Source of the DNA: Staphylococcus pragensis
GTDB lineage: Bacteria > Bacillota > Bacilli > Staphylococcales > Staphylococcaceae
Length of the DNA stretch: 64,000 nucleotides
Reading direction: 5' to 3'
Assembly: GCF_004785665.1 (NCBI RefSeq)
Contig: NZ_SRPJ01000009.1
Coordinates: 1-64,000 of the forward strand
A model generated the notes under the pieces. The model did no database searches. It was not told the DNA's origin and was given only the letters and a program-made list of their open reading frames with translations. Both the position numbers and the translations under genes were made by a program. How positions within the stretch are numbered: the stretch's first letter is position 1; every line of letters starts with the position of its first letter. Of the stretch, positions 29,323 through 38,834 are shown piece by piece.

Positions 29323-29571
29323 TTATCCATTAAAATCATATGCGATGGCTTGTCCTTCAGTGACTTCTTGAATACTTAGACTTTCAATATGGTCAATATT
29401 AATATAATGTACTTGCGTATCATTTTTTAGAAATAAATAGGCAAGTTCGTCGAATTCATCAATTAAACGTTGCACACATGTATCATAATCTGGCCCATGT
29501 TGAAATGTTTTAAATTCAGTATATGATTTCCCAGAAACTGTTGTATATGTTAATAGAAAAGTACGTTTCAT
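29323..29571 (-). CDS. Small conserved-looking protein, unknown function
   Basis: An 82-residue soluble protein, MKRTFLLTYTTVSGKSYTEF..., with no recognised domain. It follows the esterase gene by 17 bases on the same strand with a GGAGGAATAAG ribosome site. It is probably part of the same transcript. Confidence 0.7.
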   Translation of the reverse strand: MKRTFLLTYTTVSGKSYTEFKTFQHGPDYDTCVQRLIDEFDELAYLFLKNDTQVHYINIDHIESLSIQEVTEGQAIAYDFNG

Positions 29572-29588
29572 CTTATTCCTCCATTAAT

Positions 29589-30317
29589 TTATGCATTAAA
29601 GAATTCAATGATATCAGCTTCTACTTTGTCACTACCATCACCGTGGGTCATCAAATGCTTACATAATGGGTGGCACATTAATTCTTTATCTTCACTCTTA
29701 ATGTGTTGATAAATGTATTTGGCACCATCTTGATAAGATGCTTCATCTTTACCGCCGTATAAAATTCTTGCTGGTAATTCAATGTTGCTCAAATTTTCTG
29801 TTATACCAGTAATAAAGTTTTTAAATGTCGTAATATGAGGTTGATATGCTTGAATACTTTCTAATTGTTGTTGCGATGTTTCTTCGTCGAAATTCAATAA
29901 TTCGTTCATACGTTGACCGTAGCGTTCCATACGCCATGCAATACCCGCTTCTTCTTTCTCACTTGGCGCAGACATCACTGCGATTTTATCCACTTTAACT
30001 GTTTCAGCTAATTTCAATGTAAATAAACCACCTAACGATACGCCAGTGACATAAATCGTTTCAAAGCCCTCATTTTTTAAAAATTGATACGCTTCTTGAA
30101 CATCATTCCACCAATCGTTAATCGTAAATTGAGTGAATTCATTTAAAGGTAAACCATGCCCACTATAATTAGGTGCATAGCACGTATAACCTGCTTCGTT
30201 AAGTACGGTCGCCAAATGTTTAACATCACGAATCGTGCCTGTAAAAGAATGTAATAATAATACTGCTTCTTCTCGTGTCCCTTTAAGATGGATGGGACGT
30301 GGTGATTTTACTTTCAT
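29589..30317 (-). CDS. Alpha/beta hydrolase, carboxylesterase type
   Basis: A 242-residue serine hydrolase similar to thermostable Est30-type carboxylesterases and monoglyceride lipases. The nucleophile elbow is TGVSLGGLF (S94). The oxyanion loop is LLHSFTGT. The acid is in ILYGGKDE, and the C-terminal HLMTHGDGSDK contains a candidate catalytic His. GGGGGAGTT precedes the ATG. Substrate unknown. Confidence 0.88.
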   Translation of the reverse strand: MKVKSPRPIHLKGTREEAVLLLHSFTGTIRDVKHLATVLNEAGYTCYAPNYSGHGLPLNEFTQFTINDWWNDVQEAYQFLKNEGFETIYVTGVSLGGLFTLKLAETVKVDKIAVMSAPSEKEEAGIAWRMERYGQRMNELLNFDEETSQQQLESIQAYQPHITTFKNFITGITENLSNIELPARILYGGKDEASYQDGAKYIYQHIKSEDKELMCHPLCKHLMTHGDGSDKVEADIIEFFNA

Positions 30318-30388
30318 TCTAACTCCCCCTAATCAAATGCAAATTAAGTTTTATTAACACTGCCCGCAGGCTTAAATCTAAAAATGTG

Positions 30389-31240
30389 TTAGTCTACCCA
30401 TTCCTTATAATGATTTCGAATTTCTTGAGCCAATGCTTGACCTTGTTGATAACCTGTATTACCAATATTTAAGATATTATTTGGATTATAAATATTATCT
30501 CCAATTTCTGCTTGGCTATCACTATCAGGACTTATCACTAAGACTTGGCTGTGTGCGCTTAACTTTTCAGCATCATCATAAGCGCTTGGCATCATACTTA
30601 AGCCATCAGCTAACGGTGCTAGAATAATAATCGACTTAGCGCCTTCCGCTAGCATCGCATTGGTTGGTGAAATCATGCCACCATCAATCCAGTCATTGTC
30701 ATTCAAACGAATGTGTGGCCAAATACCAGGCACAGCACCACTCGCTGTGACCGCTTCTTCCAGCGTTATGCCACTTTGCGAATTAAATGTACCAGTTACT
30801 CCAGTTTTAGCATTAATCGCAGTAATTTCCAAATTATCTTTCCACTCAACATCACCTAAACGTTGGCGAATCGCTTGTTTACGCTCATTTAAATCTACTT
30901 TAGAAGGACGCGTATACACAATATCGCCCATCATTTGTCCGACTTTCTCAGCATCATCGCGTCCTACGATAAAGGCATTTTGCCATAAACGATAAACATC
31001 AGACGACATAGAAGCACGATCATTCTCATCACGTCGCTCATCTAATTCATAATAATAATCCTTCATATCATAACCATTCGCCAACACAGCTCCCACAAAT
31101 GAGCCAGCTGACGTACCTATGATCTTATCCGCTTTATTTAATTTGATACCATTATCTATTAACCCTGCTAACACGCCAGCTTCCCAAGCGATACCCGTAA
31201 TACCGCCTCCGCCTAATACTAATGTACGTTCATTTGTCAT
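30389..31240 (-). CDS. Patatin-like phospholipase
   Basis: A 283-residue patatin-fold acyl hydrolase. The oxyanion motif GGGGITG (residues 10-16), nucleophile GTSAG (S44), and catalytic Asp in the DGGM motif (about 183) are all present, so it should be active. It lies 17 bases after the PAP2 gene on the same strand. There is no signal peptide, so it acts in the cytoplasm or at the inner membrane face. Confidence 0.9.
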   Translation of the reverse strand: MTNERTLVLGGGGITGIAWEAGVLAGLIDNGIKLNKADKIIGTSAGSFVGAVLANGYDMKDYYYELDERRDENDRASMSSDVYRLWQNAFIVGRDDAEKVGQMMGDIVYTRPSKVDLNERKQAIRQRLGDVEWKDNLEITAINAKTGVTGTFNSQSGITLEEAVTASGAVPGIWPHIRLNDNDWIDGGMISPTNAMLAEGAKSIIILAPLADGLSMMPSAYDDAEKLSAHSQVLVISPDSDSQAEIGDNIYNPNNILNIGNTGYQQGQALAQEIRNHYKEWVD

Positions 31241-31257
31241 TGATATCTCTCCTTTAT

Positions 31258-31983
31258 TTAACGACGTTGAACAACCTTTCTTTTAGCTCTTGGAAAATTA
31301 AGATAAAACAATGGAACAACCATTAAAAACAACGCTATCCATAGCACACCTAACGACACACCGCCCACGACATCCGTAATATAATGAGCATGGAAATATA
31401 GACGACAACCTAAAATGCCCATCCATATTATGATAGTAAGCACACTGCTTATGATTCTTATAGCCATCACCTTAATCATAGGCAAGATGACGATAAGTAA
31501 AGCTAAGGCTAATAATGTACTCGCATTTGAGTGTCCACTTGGAAACGAATAGCCATGATCCCTCATTAAATGATTATATGGACGTGGTCTTTCAATCAGT
31601 TGTTTAATCAAATAATTCATTAACGTGCCTGTATAGATACTCAATATGAGCCATATCGAAACTTTATAATTTTTAAATAATAAAATAAGCGCTAAAAATG
31701 CAGTTATGTACATGACCGATTTCACTTCGCCAATTTCAGCGCAAAAAGTCATAAAGTCCTGCCAAAGATTGTCTCCAAATTGTCTTTGAGGTTCTCCAAA
31801 TCGTTCAGTGAGCCAATGTAGTGAACCTAAGTCAATGTTTTGAACAAACAATGTATTCATGCTCACATTTATCGCTAAAAATATAAAAATAATTAACCCA
31901 ATCATGAACATAGGTACCGTTATCGCAGATGTAAATTCTTTCTTTTGTCTCGTCATGCCACTTTCACCAGTTCCTAATTTCAT
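31258..31983 (-). CDS. PAP2-family membrane phosphatase
   Basis: An integral membrane phosphatase of the PAP2 superfamily (lipid phosphate or undecaprenyl pyrophosphate phosphatases). The three signature motifs are intact: KQLIERPRP, PSGHSN, and RLYFHAHYITD (R-x5-H-x3-D). About five to six hydrophobic segments. The first ATG has AAGGAAAT, and a later one (MTRQKK, 31956) is also possible. Upstream of the patatin-like gene, suggesting lipid metabolism. Confidence 0.9.
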   Translation of the reverse strand: MKLGTGESGMTRQKKEFTSAITVPMFMIGLIIFIFLAINVSMNTLFVQNIDLGSLHWLTERFGEPQRQFGDNLWQDFMTFCAEIGEVKSVMYITAFLALILLFKNYKVSIWLILSIYTGTLMNYLIKQLIERPRPYNHLMRDHGYSFPSGHSNASTLLALALLIVILPMIKVMAIRIISSVLTIIIWMGILGCRLYFHAHYITDVVGGVSLGVLWIALFLMVVPLFYLNFPRAKRKVVQRR

Positions 31984-32037
31984 ATATTTCCTTGTGTAAA
32001 TTGTACACTAATTCGCTCTATTTAGCTTATAAAACAA

Positions 32038-32086
32038 ATAACAGGACAGAAATCCATCTCGTTTCGAAAGATTCTTATCCTGTTTA
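32038..32086. terminator. Terminator-like hairpin
   Basis: AACAGGAC and a complementary TCCTGTTT end pair in the gap between mpsC and the PAP2 gene. Confidence 0.5.
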
Positions 32087-32099
32087 TGCACGTTATTAT

Positions 32100-32468
32100 T
32101 TATTTTTGGAGTGTTTTTTCTAAATTATCATCTAATTTAAAGACAATCACGCGTTCTCCAGTGATTGTACTCAAGTCACTATGAAAGCTATTCACGCTCA
32201 CGCCTGTAATATCTAATATTAATTGCATTAAATCATCTTGTCCGGATTCAACAAGTTCAGAACGTGTACGCTTAATATTAAGTAAGCCTTCTTGTGTTTC
32301 ACATACACGGTATTCTGCTGGAGTTAAGACACCTTGTAAATTGACGATAATCATATCTCTTAAAATATCTGTTTTAACTGAAAGCGAACCTCTCCCAAGA
32401 AAGTCCTTTTCCCACTGAGTGATTGCTTTACTAATTTCCGCTTCATACGCACCTTTAGTTTTAGCCAT
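32100..32468 (-). CDS. mpsC: DUF2294 protein MpsC
   Basis: A 122-residue soluble protein of the DUF2294 family (GAYEAEISKAITQWEKDFLGRG, LTGVxxxSFHSDLS-type C-terminal). It is the third gene of the mpsABC operon, about 70 bases after mpsB. Its job is unknown. Association with MpsAB is by operon only. Confidence 0.85.
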   Translation of the reverse strand: MAKTKGAYEAEISKAITQWEKDFLGRGSLSVKTDILRDMIIVNLQGVLTPAEYRVCETQEGLLNIKRTRSELVESGQDDLMQLILDITGVSVNSFHSDLSTITGERVIVFKLDDNLEKTLQK

Positions 32469-32537
32469 GGTTAATCCTAACTCTCCTATTGATTGATTAA
32501 CCTTATTTTATCACTTTTTCGTGAAAAACCGAACTCC

Positions 32538-35108
32538 CTACCAGTCTTTCCAACTGCCATCTTCATCGATACTTGCTAGACGTACCCAACGATGATCTAC
32601 TTTCTGCTTAAATTTAATATTATTCTCAAGTAACGCTTCAATATAACTATCAGGCGCTTGAATGACCACTAATAAACGAATCGGAGAATGATAAATTTTA
32701 TTATCCGCTGCCATCACCGATTGCCATGGTAAGCCCGCTAACAAGTCACTTGAATTACCTTGCATGATGCCAACGCCTGACGTTACAGATTGTGTTGTTT
32801 TATTCCCACTTCCATAAAAATGAGGTGCTACCGTTGAAGCGTAATATTGTAAATTAATCCATTGCGCAACTAGCGCTGGGCCAGAAATAATCGTATTAAG
32901 AATCTGACCGTCTGCATCCTTTTTCCAATCGTAATTATGTAAAAATGCACGACCTTCTAAATTGGTACCTTCTGTGATACTACGTTGCCCAATAATAAAC
33001 TCTGCATTACGAGCAAGACCCCATTCTGGACGGATTTCACTCCAGTCACTCGCATAGCGACGCGCTTCCGCAATCGGATTTTTCACTTTGCCTTGATCTA
33101 AACTAGGTAAGTTAGCTAAACGTTCAGTATTGGCTTTATAACTTACACGTGGCATCGCTTCTTCTAACATATCAAATGCTTTTTGAGCTGACGCTGTTAA
33201 CTCTGGCATATAAATATATTCTAATTCGTCTACAGACGTTTTATGTTCTGCTGCAATAAATACCGTTTCTTCCGGAATATGAATACCTTCTGCTTTTAAG
33301 CTTTGACGCACATGCGGTAAGTTACACATCATCGCAAGTAACTTAGCATTAAAGCCACTTGATGCCCCACCACAAGCACCACATTCTAATGAAGCGTGGT
33401 ATGGGTTATTGTTCGATTCACTGCCGTGTCCACCTAAAACGACAAGTGGCGCGAAATCAGTGGTTAAATCCATAAGTTGTAATGCTTGTCTCGTGAAAGC
33501 GACTTGTTCTTCTTCAGTGAAGCCAATTGGTAAATCGCTATATACTTCATGTTCACGATTGATTGTTAACTTAGCTTCTGGCTTCTTCAACCAATTCTTC
33601 GTGAAGTTACGAACAAAGTTGCGTGTGCTCTTTGGTATCAGCGTGCTTGCTAATGTATTCAAACTTAAGAATGGGCCACTTAATTCTGGTAAAAGTAAAC
33701 TTGGTAGCACGTTATGTTTCATCAATTTAAATGTGTAAAACATTGATGTGACTGAATGTTGCTGTTGATTATACGTATTTAAAGCATGTCGATCTGCGTA
33801 TTCTTTAATTGTATATGCAGGTGGTACCATGACTGGCAATGAATTATGACTAAATTGTTCATCTAATACTTCTTTACGAATCGGTAAGCCGAAGAATCCT
33901 GCGATACCAATTGTTTCAAATGGACCTTCGCTTTCTAAGTGACGACGAAATGGTTCAGAACGTACGTCAATACAGAATGCTAATTGAACTTGCGTTTGTG
34001 GTGTATCTTGTTTCGTCGATTTATCATAAATACTATCTACTAATTCACGTTCATGTGTTTCTTCCCATGCTTCAAGCCATAATTTTTTAAAATAAAGCGG
34101 ATTAAAATCATGTGCAAATCTCAAATGAGCAATTTGTTCTTCAATCGACATCGCTGCCCATTCATCAATAGACATTTCACCATAATACAACCATTTACTC
34201 ACTAATTCTTTAATACGTCTTTCCACATTTAAGACTGCCGGGCGACTCATTTTTTCAGTATCTAAAAAGATACATTCCATTGTTAAACGAATCGCAAGAT
34301 ATTGTGTGAGTAAGTCTTCTTCGTGTTCATTCTGTTCTGCGCGATAATACATCATTCCTGCCCATCCAGGCAATGATAGGAAATGTCCTGTTAAATAGAA
34401 TTCGCGTTCATCTTCTGCGATATCCAAATGATTTAATGCCATAACAAGTGCTTCTCTATAGTCATGAGGCAAGGTTTTAATCATTTTGCGTTGTGTTTTC
34501 GTCAACATAGGATCATGTTGAGCTAAGTGTAACCATGCCACATAGAATCCTTCTTCACGTTTAGGCATTGTCCAACTTGATTGGAAATTATCAAGATAAA
34601 GTTTTGACCACTTGATAATATGTGTATTTAGCTCATCCATTAGGGATTCGCCTTTAGCATTAAAGGCATTGGCACTTTTAGAACGCGCATATTTAAATGG
34701 TTCATTCTCAAAGACGCCTTTAAGTTTGGATACTTCCAGTTTTAAGTATGCTTCTTTCGTGATTAAATCTTGCGGTACATCTTGTATGCGCATTGCATTT
34801 TTGCAATAAGTGTCGATATGTTGTTGAGGTACAGTTGTCTCGTATGTACGCACAGCTTGTTTGACTTCTTCTTCAACGATAGATTGGTCTATCTCGCCCT
34901 TTTCCAAAGCAGTCATCACAGAGGCGTGGCTAGGGTATAAATCAATATCTCGTACGTGTTTAAACCACTGTGCGACTTGGTCGAAGGTTTGATGTTCCAT
35001 TTCTTCCCAAGGGTTGCGTGCTGCAAAAATTGAGATAGGTGAAAGTGGCGTTATCACACGACGTGCTGATTTAACTGTTTCATCTATATTATGTTTGGTA
35101 ATAGTCAT
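32538..35108 (-). CDS. mpsB: Bicarbonate/CO2 transport subunit MpsB (DabA, DUF2309)
   Basis: DabA/MpsB is a large zinc protein related to beta-carbonic anhydrases. With MpsA it concentrates inorganic carbon and supports membrane potential in staphylococci. Zinc-site motifs are [15 protein letters not shown] (Cys near 380 with Asp and Arg) and [22 protein letters not shown] (His near 560, Cys near 578). Length ~856, normal. The ATG of MTITKHNI is preceded by AGAGGTG. It starts 15 bases after the mpsA stop. Confidence 0.93.
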   Translation of the reverse strand: MTITKHNIDETVKSARRVITPLSPISIFAARNPWEEMEHQTFDQVAQWFKHVRDIDLYPSHASVMTALEKGEIDQSIVEEEVKQAVRTYETTVPQQHIDTYCKNAMRIQDVPQDLITKEAYLKLEVSKLKGVFENEPFKYARSKSANAFNAKGESLMDELNTHIIKWSKLYLDNFQSSWTMPKREEGFYVAWLHLAQHDPMLTKTQRKMIKTLPHDYREALVMALNHLDIAEDEREFYLTGHFLSLPGWAGMMYYRAEQNEHEEDLLTQYLAIRLTMECIFLDTEKMSRPAVLNVERRIKELVSKWLYYGEMSIDEWAAMSIEEQIAHLRFAHDFNPLYFKKLWLEAWEETHERELVDSIYDKSTKQDTPQTQVQLAFCIDVRSEPFRRHLESEGPFETIGIAGFFGLPIRKEVLDEQFSHNSLPVMVPPAYTIKEYADRHALNTYNQQQHSVTSMFYTFKLMKHNVLPSLLLPELSGPFLSLNTLASTLIPKSTRNFVRNFTKNWLKKPEAKLTINREHEVYSDLPIGFTEEEQVAFTRQALQLMDLTTDFAPLVVLGGHGSESNNNPYHASLECGACGGASSGFNAKLLAMMCNLPHVRQSLKAEGIHIPEETVFIAAEHKTSVDELEYIYMPELTASAQKAFDMLEEAMPRVSYKANTERLANLPSLDQGKVKNPIAEARRYASDWSEIRPEWGLARNAEFIIGQRSITEGTNLEGRAFLHNYDWKKDADGQILNTIISGPALVAQWINLQYYASTVAPHFYGSGNKTTQSVTSGVGIMQGNSSDLLAGLPWQSVMAADNKIYHSPIRLLVVIQAPDSYIEALLENNIKFKQKVDHRWVRLASIDEDGSWKDW

Positions 35109-35123
35109 GTCAGGTTTCACCTC

Positions 35124-36623
35124 TTATAAATATTTCTTCAAATAGTTAGGATGGCTTTCGACGGATTTAAATTTAGCTTCACCGATCTTAATGAGCCATA
35201 AATAAACTTTGGCAAAAGCAGTCGATGTACGACGGCGTGCGACCCAAATACTGAAGACACTACCTAATACTAGAATTGCGATACAAAGAATGGCACTGAA
35301 TAATGGTGGATGAGATGGCACCATGTAAACACTATCTAAAATGTCCACAAATACTTGATGTGTGATGACATAAACGAATGCTACGATAACGAGCATAGCA
35401 ATACCGATAATACGTCCCATAACGCCTCGATTTAATGCTACCATTTGGTTCCAAGATACAGATAATGACCAAGCTAAAATGAATGCACTAATTAAAGTGT
35501 AAGCATTGTGCTTACTTGTCATGAAAAAGATAATTGCAATAATAATCGCAAGTGCGCGTCCTAATACTGTCCAAGCATATGAGCGCTTAACGTTAGGCGG
35601 CGTAGGAATGTTAAAGCGTTTCACAATTGAACCTGATTGTAAGAATAAAGTTGCTTTAAATACACCGTGTAAAATTAAGTGAATAATCGCAGCTGAATAA
35701 ACACCTAGCGCACATTGCACAAGCATAAAGCCCATTTGGCTCATCGTAGAACCTACGAGTTGGCGTTTATAGTCTACATGGACCAAACTAATTCCTGAAC
35801 CAATTAATACGGAAATACTTGAGATAATTAGCAATACTGTTAACGCAATATGGTTATCAAATACTGGTGAAAAACGAGTTAAAATAATACCACCAGCGTT
35901 TACAATACCTGCATGCATAATGGCAGATACAGGTGTCGGCGCTACTACTGATTCAATTAACCAACTTTGGAATGGATATTGCGCTGCTGGAATAATGACG
36001 GCAAGCACAAGCAATAAGTCTATTAGCAACTTCATGCCATAACCTATTGCGAAATCGTAATTTTGCGTTGGATTAATCGCCCATTCTCCAGTTCCTACAT
36101 ACAATAAGATCACTGCTAATAATAAAGCGAGCCAACCGATAATAAATGAACGCGCAGAAACTTTGGCTGCCTCTGCAGGCACTTTCCATGAGCGGTTAAG
36201 ACGAATCAATTGAGTTAAGCAAAATAACGTAAGTCCCCAACATAATGTCATTAATCGTAAATCATTACTTAGCCAACCAATTGAAGCAAATACTGTCGTA
36301 AAGGTGTAGAGTGTGAAATATTTACGATAGTTACGATCTCCTAGTAAATAACGCATTGAGAACTTTTGAATGATAAATCCTAAGGCTAATACAAAAGCAC
36401 CTACTAACCAAGCAAGTTTATCTAATGCAAATATGCCTACCACTTCTCTATCTTGAATGGTAATTAAACCAATCACTCCTACGATGACAGGTAATAAGAG
36501 TAAAATTAAATGTAAACGTATGTATTGTACAGGGACCGAAGGAATTAAAAAAATCAGTCCACTTAGCACTGCAATGACAAGCGTTATAAAAAATAATGTT
36601 AATAATAAACTTGAACTTAACAT
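35124..36623 (-). CDS. mpsA: Cation-coupled membrane subunit MpsA (DabB, NuoL/ND5-like)
   Basis: A ~499-residue membrane protein with about 13 hydrophobic segments, of the proton-pumping NuoL/MrpA family. Conserved features include PFQSWLIESVVAPTPVSAIMHAGIVNAGGIIL and HGVFKATLFLQSGS. It pairs with MpsB as a bicarbonate/cation system. The start chosen, MLSSSLLL, has GGAGG eight bases upstream. First gene of mpsABC. Confidence 0.93.
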   Translation of the reverse strand: MLSSSLLLTLFFITLVIAVLSGLIFLIPSVPVQYIRLHLILLLLPVIVGVIGLITIQDREVVGIFALDKLAWLVGAFVLALGFIIQKFSMRYLLGDRNYRKYFTLYTFTTVFASIGWLSNDLRLMTLCWGLTLFCLTQLIRLNRSWKVPAEAAKVSARSFIIGWLALLLAVILLYVGTGEWAINPTQNYDFAIGYGMKLLIDLLLVLAVIIPAAQYPFQSWLIESVVAPTPVSAIMHAGIVNAGGIILTRFSPVFDNHIALTVLLIISSISVLIGSGISLVHVDYKRQLVGSTMSQMGFMLVQCALGVYSAAIIHLILHGVFKATLFLQSGSIVKRFNIPTPPNVKRSYAWTVLGRALAIIIAIIFFMTSKHNAYTLISAFILAWSLSVSWNQMVALNRGVMGRIIGIAMLVIVAFVYVITHQVFVDILDSVYMVPSHPPLFSAILCIAILVLGSVFSIWVARRRTSTAFAKVYLWLIKIGEAKFKSVESHPNYLKKYL

Positions 36624-37238
36624 TGCTAATCCTCCATTTTTCAAACTAATTTAATATTTAAATTTATATACGAAAATACCTGCAACAGACTAGTTTGGTT
36701 CCTATCATTTAAGGTTTCAACTAACTATCGCAGGCTTCTTTAGAACTCATTTGAATATATTATAAATGTTTTTTATAAGCTACCTTCTGATTATGTATAT
36801 AAGACTATCTAGTGTTATCTATTATTTTAATTTAGTCTTTTAGAATTTGTGGTTGTGCCGATAATTTCTATATAACATATTTCTTATCCTTCAATTAAAC
36901 AATGGATGTATTATAGTATGAAACATCCTTGCATAATTGCTTGATAAAGACTTATGTAAAAAAATTCGCGTAATACCTACAATATATGAAAATAATACCT
37001 AAATGTCAAACATTTATCGTGGCTAGGCTGAGTAATATTAAGGTTTTGACGTTATTGATGAATATAATAGAGTGTAAACCTTAAATTCTTAAACTATTAC
37101 ACTTAGGCATGAATCACTGTCGTAAGTTATCAGAAAATGGTCGGTTATGAAGCGCTTTCCACAACTTAGGGATTATCACCCTTTTATTTAAAAGCGCACG
37201 TTATACTGTATTTAACATTTAATAAGGAGGTACTCAAA
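36624..37238. promoter_or_regulatory. Intergenic control region between mpsA and the psm gene
   Basis: This 615-base AT-rich gap lies between divergent genes. It must hold the mpsABC promoter (minus) and the psm promoter (plus). I see no clear ORF beyond a few codons. ACTTAGG occurs twice (37101-37107 and 37164-37170) and could relate to AgrA binding, but spacing does not match the known direct-repeat layout. A GAAGCGCTTTCC string near 37150 is partly palindromic. Confidence 0.45.
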
Positions 37239-37301
37239 ATGGGAATCATTTCTGGTATTATTGATCTTGTTAAATTCATCATCGACTTAACTAAAAAATA
37301 A
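37239..37301 (+). CDS. Alpha-type phenol-soluble modulin peptide
   Basis: A 20-residue ORF, MGIISGIIDLVKFIIDLTKK, with a perfect AAGGAGG eight bases before the ATG and a strong terminator 30 bases after the stop. Ile, Leu, Phe and Val cluster on one helical face, with Asp, Lys, Ser and Thr on the other, and the Lys-rich C-terminus is typical of PSM-alpha peptides. The location next to mpsA matches the S. aureus psm-alpha locus, though there it is four genes. I see one here. Alpha PSMs are secreted without a signal peptide by Pmt and are usually AgrA-controlled. Confidence 0.85.
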   Translation: MGIISGIIDLVKFIIDLTKK

Positions 37302-37329
37302 GTCCTAAATAACGCACATAGAATCTATT

Positions 37330-37372
37330 AAAAGTAAGTTAGTTTTTTTAAGAAGCTAACTTACTTTTTTAT
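37330..37372 (+). terminator. Terminator of the psm transcript
   Basis: AAAAGTAAGTTAG and CTAACTTACTTTT arms with a T-run. A second hairpin, AACGTTTAA-CGAG / CTCG-TTAAACGTT, lies at 37385-37418. The remaining bases up to the next gene (37419-37685) show no other gene. Confidence 0.85.
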
Positions 37373-37685
37373 TGCTGAAGAAAAAACGTTTAACCGAGAA
37401 ATAACTCGATTAAACGTTAGTGGATAAAATGAATTTTTTAGTTATCTATAAAATAACACATTTTTGAGTGTGTGCATGTAACAATTCTGTGAAAACGCTT
37501 AAATCTTTTAAAAAAAGTGCTTAATTCTACATAAATGATACTTAACCTTTAATTAAAGGTTGTAAATCTAATCACTCTCACTGATAATATACTTTGTAAC
37601 ACTTTATTGCAATAGACCAACAACATTTTAGAGAAAAGTTATATTAAAAAATATAACTAAACAACATCACAGAGAGGACATCTAT

Positions 37686-37952
37686 ATGCAGCACCACACA
37701 CGCTTTACTTTTATTTCTGTAGTGATGACAATTGTGAACGTCTTTATTGTCTACACTACCCTTTTTACCAATTTATATAATCAAACTATCTTCAATTTTT
37801 GGTATTGGCCTGGCGCCTTAATCATTTTCCTTACACTTATTTTCAATACATTATGTTTATTATTAGGTATGCGCCTTATACTTAATATCATTTTGTTTAT
37901 TTGTAACATTATTTTATTAATTATATTTACCTCACCATTTTTATTGAGTTAA
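37686..37952 (+). CDS. Small membrane protein, unknown function
   Basis: An 88-residue protein almost entirely made of three hydrophobic segments (about 10-30, 42-60, 62-84). AGAGAGGACATCT precedes the ATG, and a hairpin terminator follows. Not recognised. It is downstream of the psm gene but separated by its terminator. Confidence 0.65.
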   Translation: MQHHTRFTFISVVMTIVNVFIVYTTLFTNLYNQTIFNFWYWPGALIIFLTLIFNTLCLLLGMRLILNIILFICNIILLIIFTSPFLLS

Positions 37953-37970
37953 ATTTTCATAATTATAACA

Positions 37971-38017
37971 AGCGCGTGGTATGTCTTCTATTATAGAAAT
38001 TTACTGCGCGCTTTATT
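37971..38017 (+). terminator. Terminator
   Basis: AAGCGCG and CGCGCTTT arms around a long loop with an inner TTCTATTATAGAA pair, followed by T-rich DNA. Confidence 0.65.
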
Positions 38018-38191
38018 TTCACTAATAATGAAATGCGTTGTTTTATAGTCCTCAATTATTTTCATTAATTAATGTATGTTCTATTTATTTACCTATGAAA
38101 AAGGGTATTTGTCTAATGAAGACTTTATATTGATCGCATATACATACCCATACGTTCGAAATTCATACATATTATAAAGTAGGTGTTAATA

Positions 38192-38632
38192 TTGATAGAA
38201 CATTTAGAAAAGAAAAAGCGGAAAACCTTGAAAGTATTAGCTAATATCTGGTTAAACGCAAATATAGATTCTCATACTTTTATAAATAGTCGTTATTGGA
38301 TTGATAACTATAGCAATATGTTGAAGTCAGTAAAAGAAGCCAATATATACGTCTATAAGAAGAATAATCTTATTGTAGCTTTTTGCGGATTAGAAGGTAA
38401 TTACATTAAAGGATTATTTGTCAAAACTGAACATAGAAATGAAGGCATTGGCACAGCGTTAATGCATCATTTAATGACAATACATGCAGAATTAACATTA
38501 AAGGTATTCGCCGAGAATAAAAAAGCCGTTCATTTTTATGAAAAACTCGGTTTCGTTACGGTTGATACCAATATTGACACCCTAGATAATAAAGAACTTT
38601 TAATGAAATGGACCAAACCTACAACTGAATAA
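38192..38632 (+). CDS. GNAT family N-acetyltransferase
   Basis: A ~146-residue acetyltransferase. The acetyl-CoA loop is LFVKTEHRNEGIGTALMHHL, with a final VHFYEKLGFVTV typical of the family. TTG start (IEHLEKKKRK) with GTAGGTG upstream. A GTG nine bases earlier is the alternative. It is the last chromosomal gene before attL and converges on guaA across the island. Confidence 0.85.
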   Translation: MIEHLEKKKRKTLKVLANIWLNANIDSHTFINSRYWIDNYSNMLKSVKEANIYVYKKNNLIVAFCGLEGNYIKGLFVKTEHRNEGIGTALMHHLMTIHAELTLKVFAENKKAVHFYEKLGFVTVDTNIDTLDNKELLMKWTKPTTE

Positions 38633-38642
38633 AACCAAAATA

Positions 38643-38672
38643 AACCCTCTAACCGCAACGGCTAGAGGGTTT
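38643..38672. terminator. Original chromosomal terminator between the acetyltransferase and guaA
   Basis: AACCCTCTA and TAGAGGGTT arms. Before island insertion it would have lain directly after the guaA stop, about 17-45 bases away. A diverged copy (52871-52900) sits at the other island end. Confidence 0.85.
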
Positions 38673-38688
38673 CATCATTCTTATCTCT

Positions 38689-38702
38689 TATTCCCACTCA
38701 AT
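38689..38702. repeat. attL, island direct repeat
   Basis: TATTCCCACTCAAT, identical to 52917-52930. The right copy is the end of guaA including its stop codon, so this left copy is the duplicate created by integration. Confidence 0.93.
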
Positions 38703-38813
38703 CATAGATTTAATTTTATAATACATCAGAAACTATCAAAAGACTATCATATCGCTTATTATAGCTGATTATTCATTAGATTTAATTTCATAACCTTGCC
38801 TTTTGTTTCAGAA

Positions 38814-38834
38814 TTATGCCCTTTTTTTGCCCTC
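38814..38834 (+). repeat. Subterminal repeat, left
   Basis: TTATGCCCTTTTTTTGCCCTC matches 52825-52845 in 18 of 21 positions, in the same orientation, 112 bases inside attL. Likely arm-type site for integrase or excisionase. Confidence 0.6.

Noticed and set aside
37101..37170. AgrA direct repeats upstream of the psm gene
   Set aside because: ACTTAGG occurs twice but ~63 bases apart, not the ~12-base spacing of known AgrA sites. I leave it only as a weak note.
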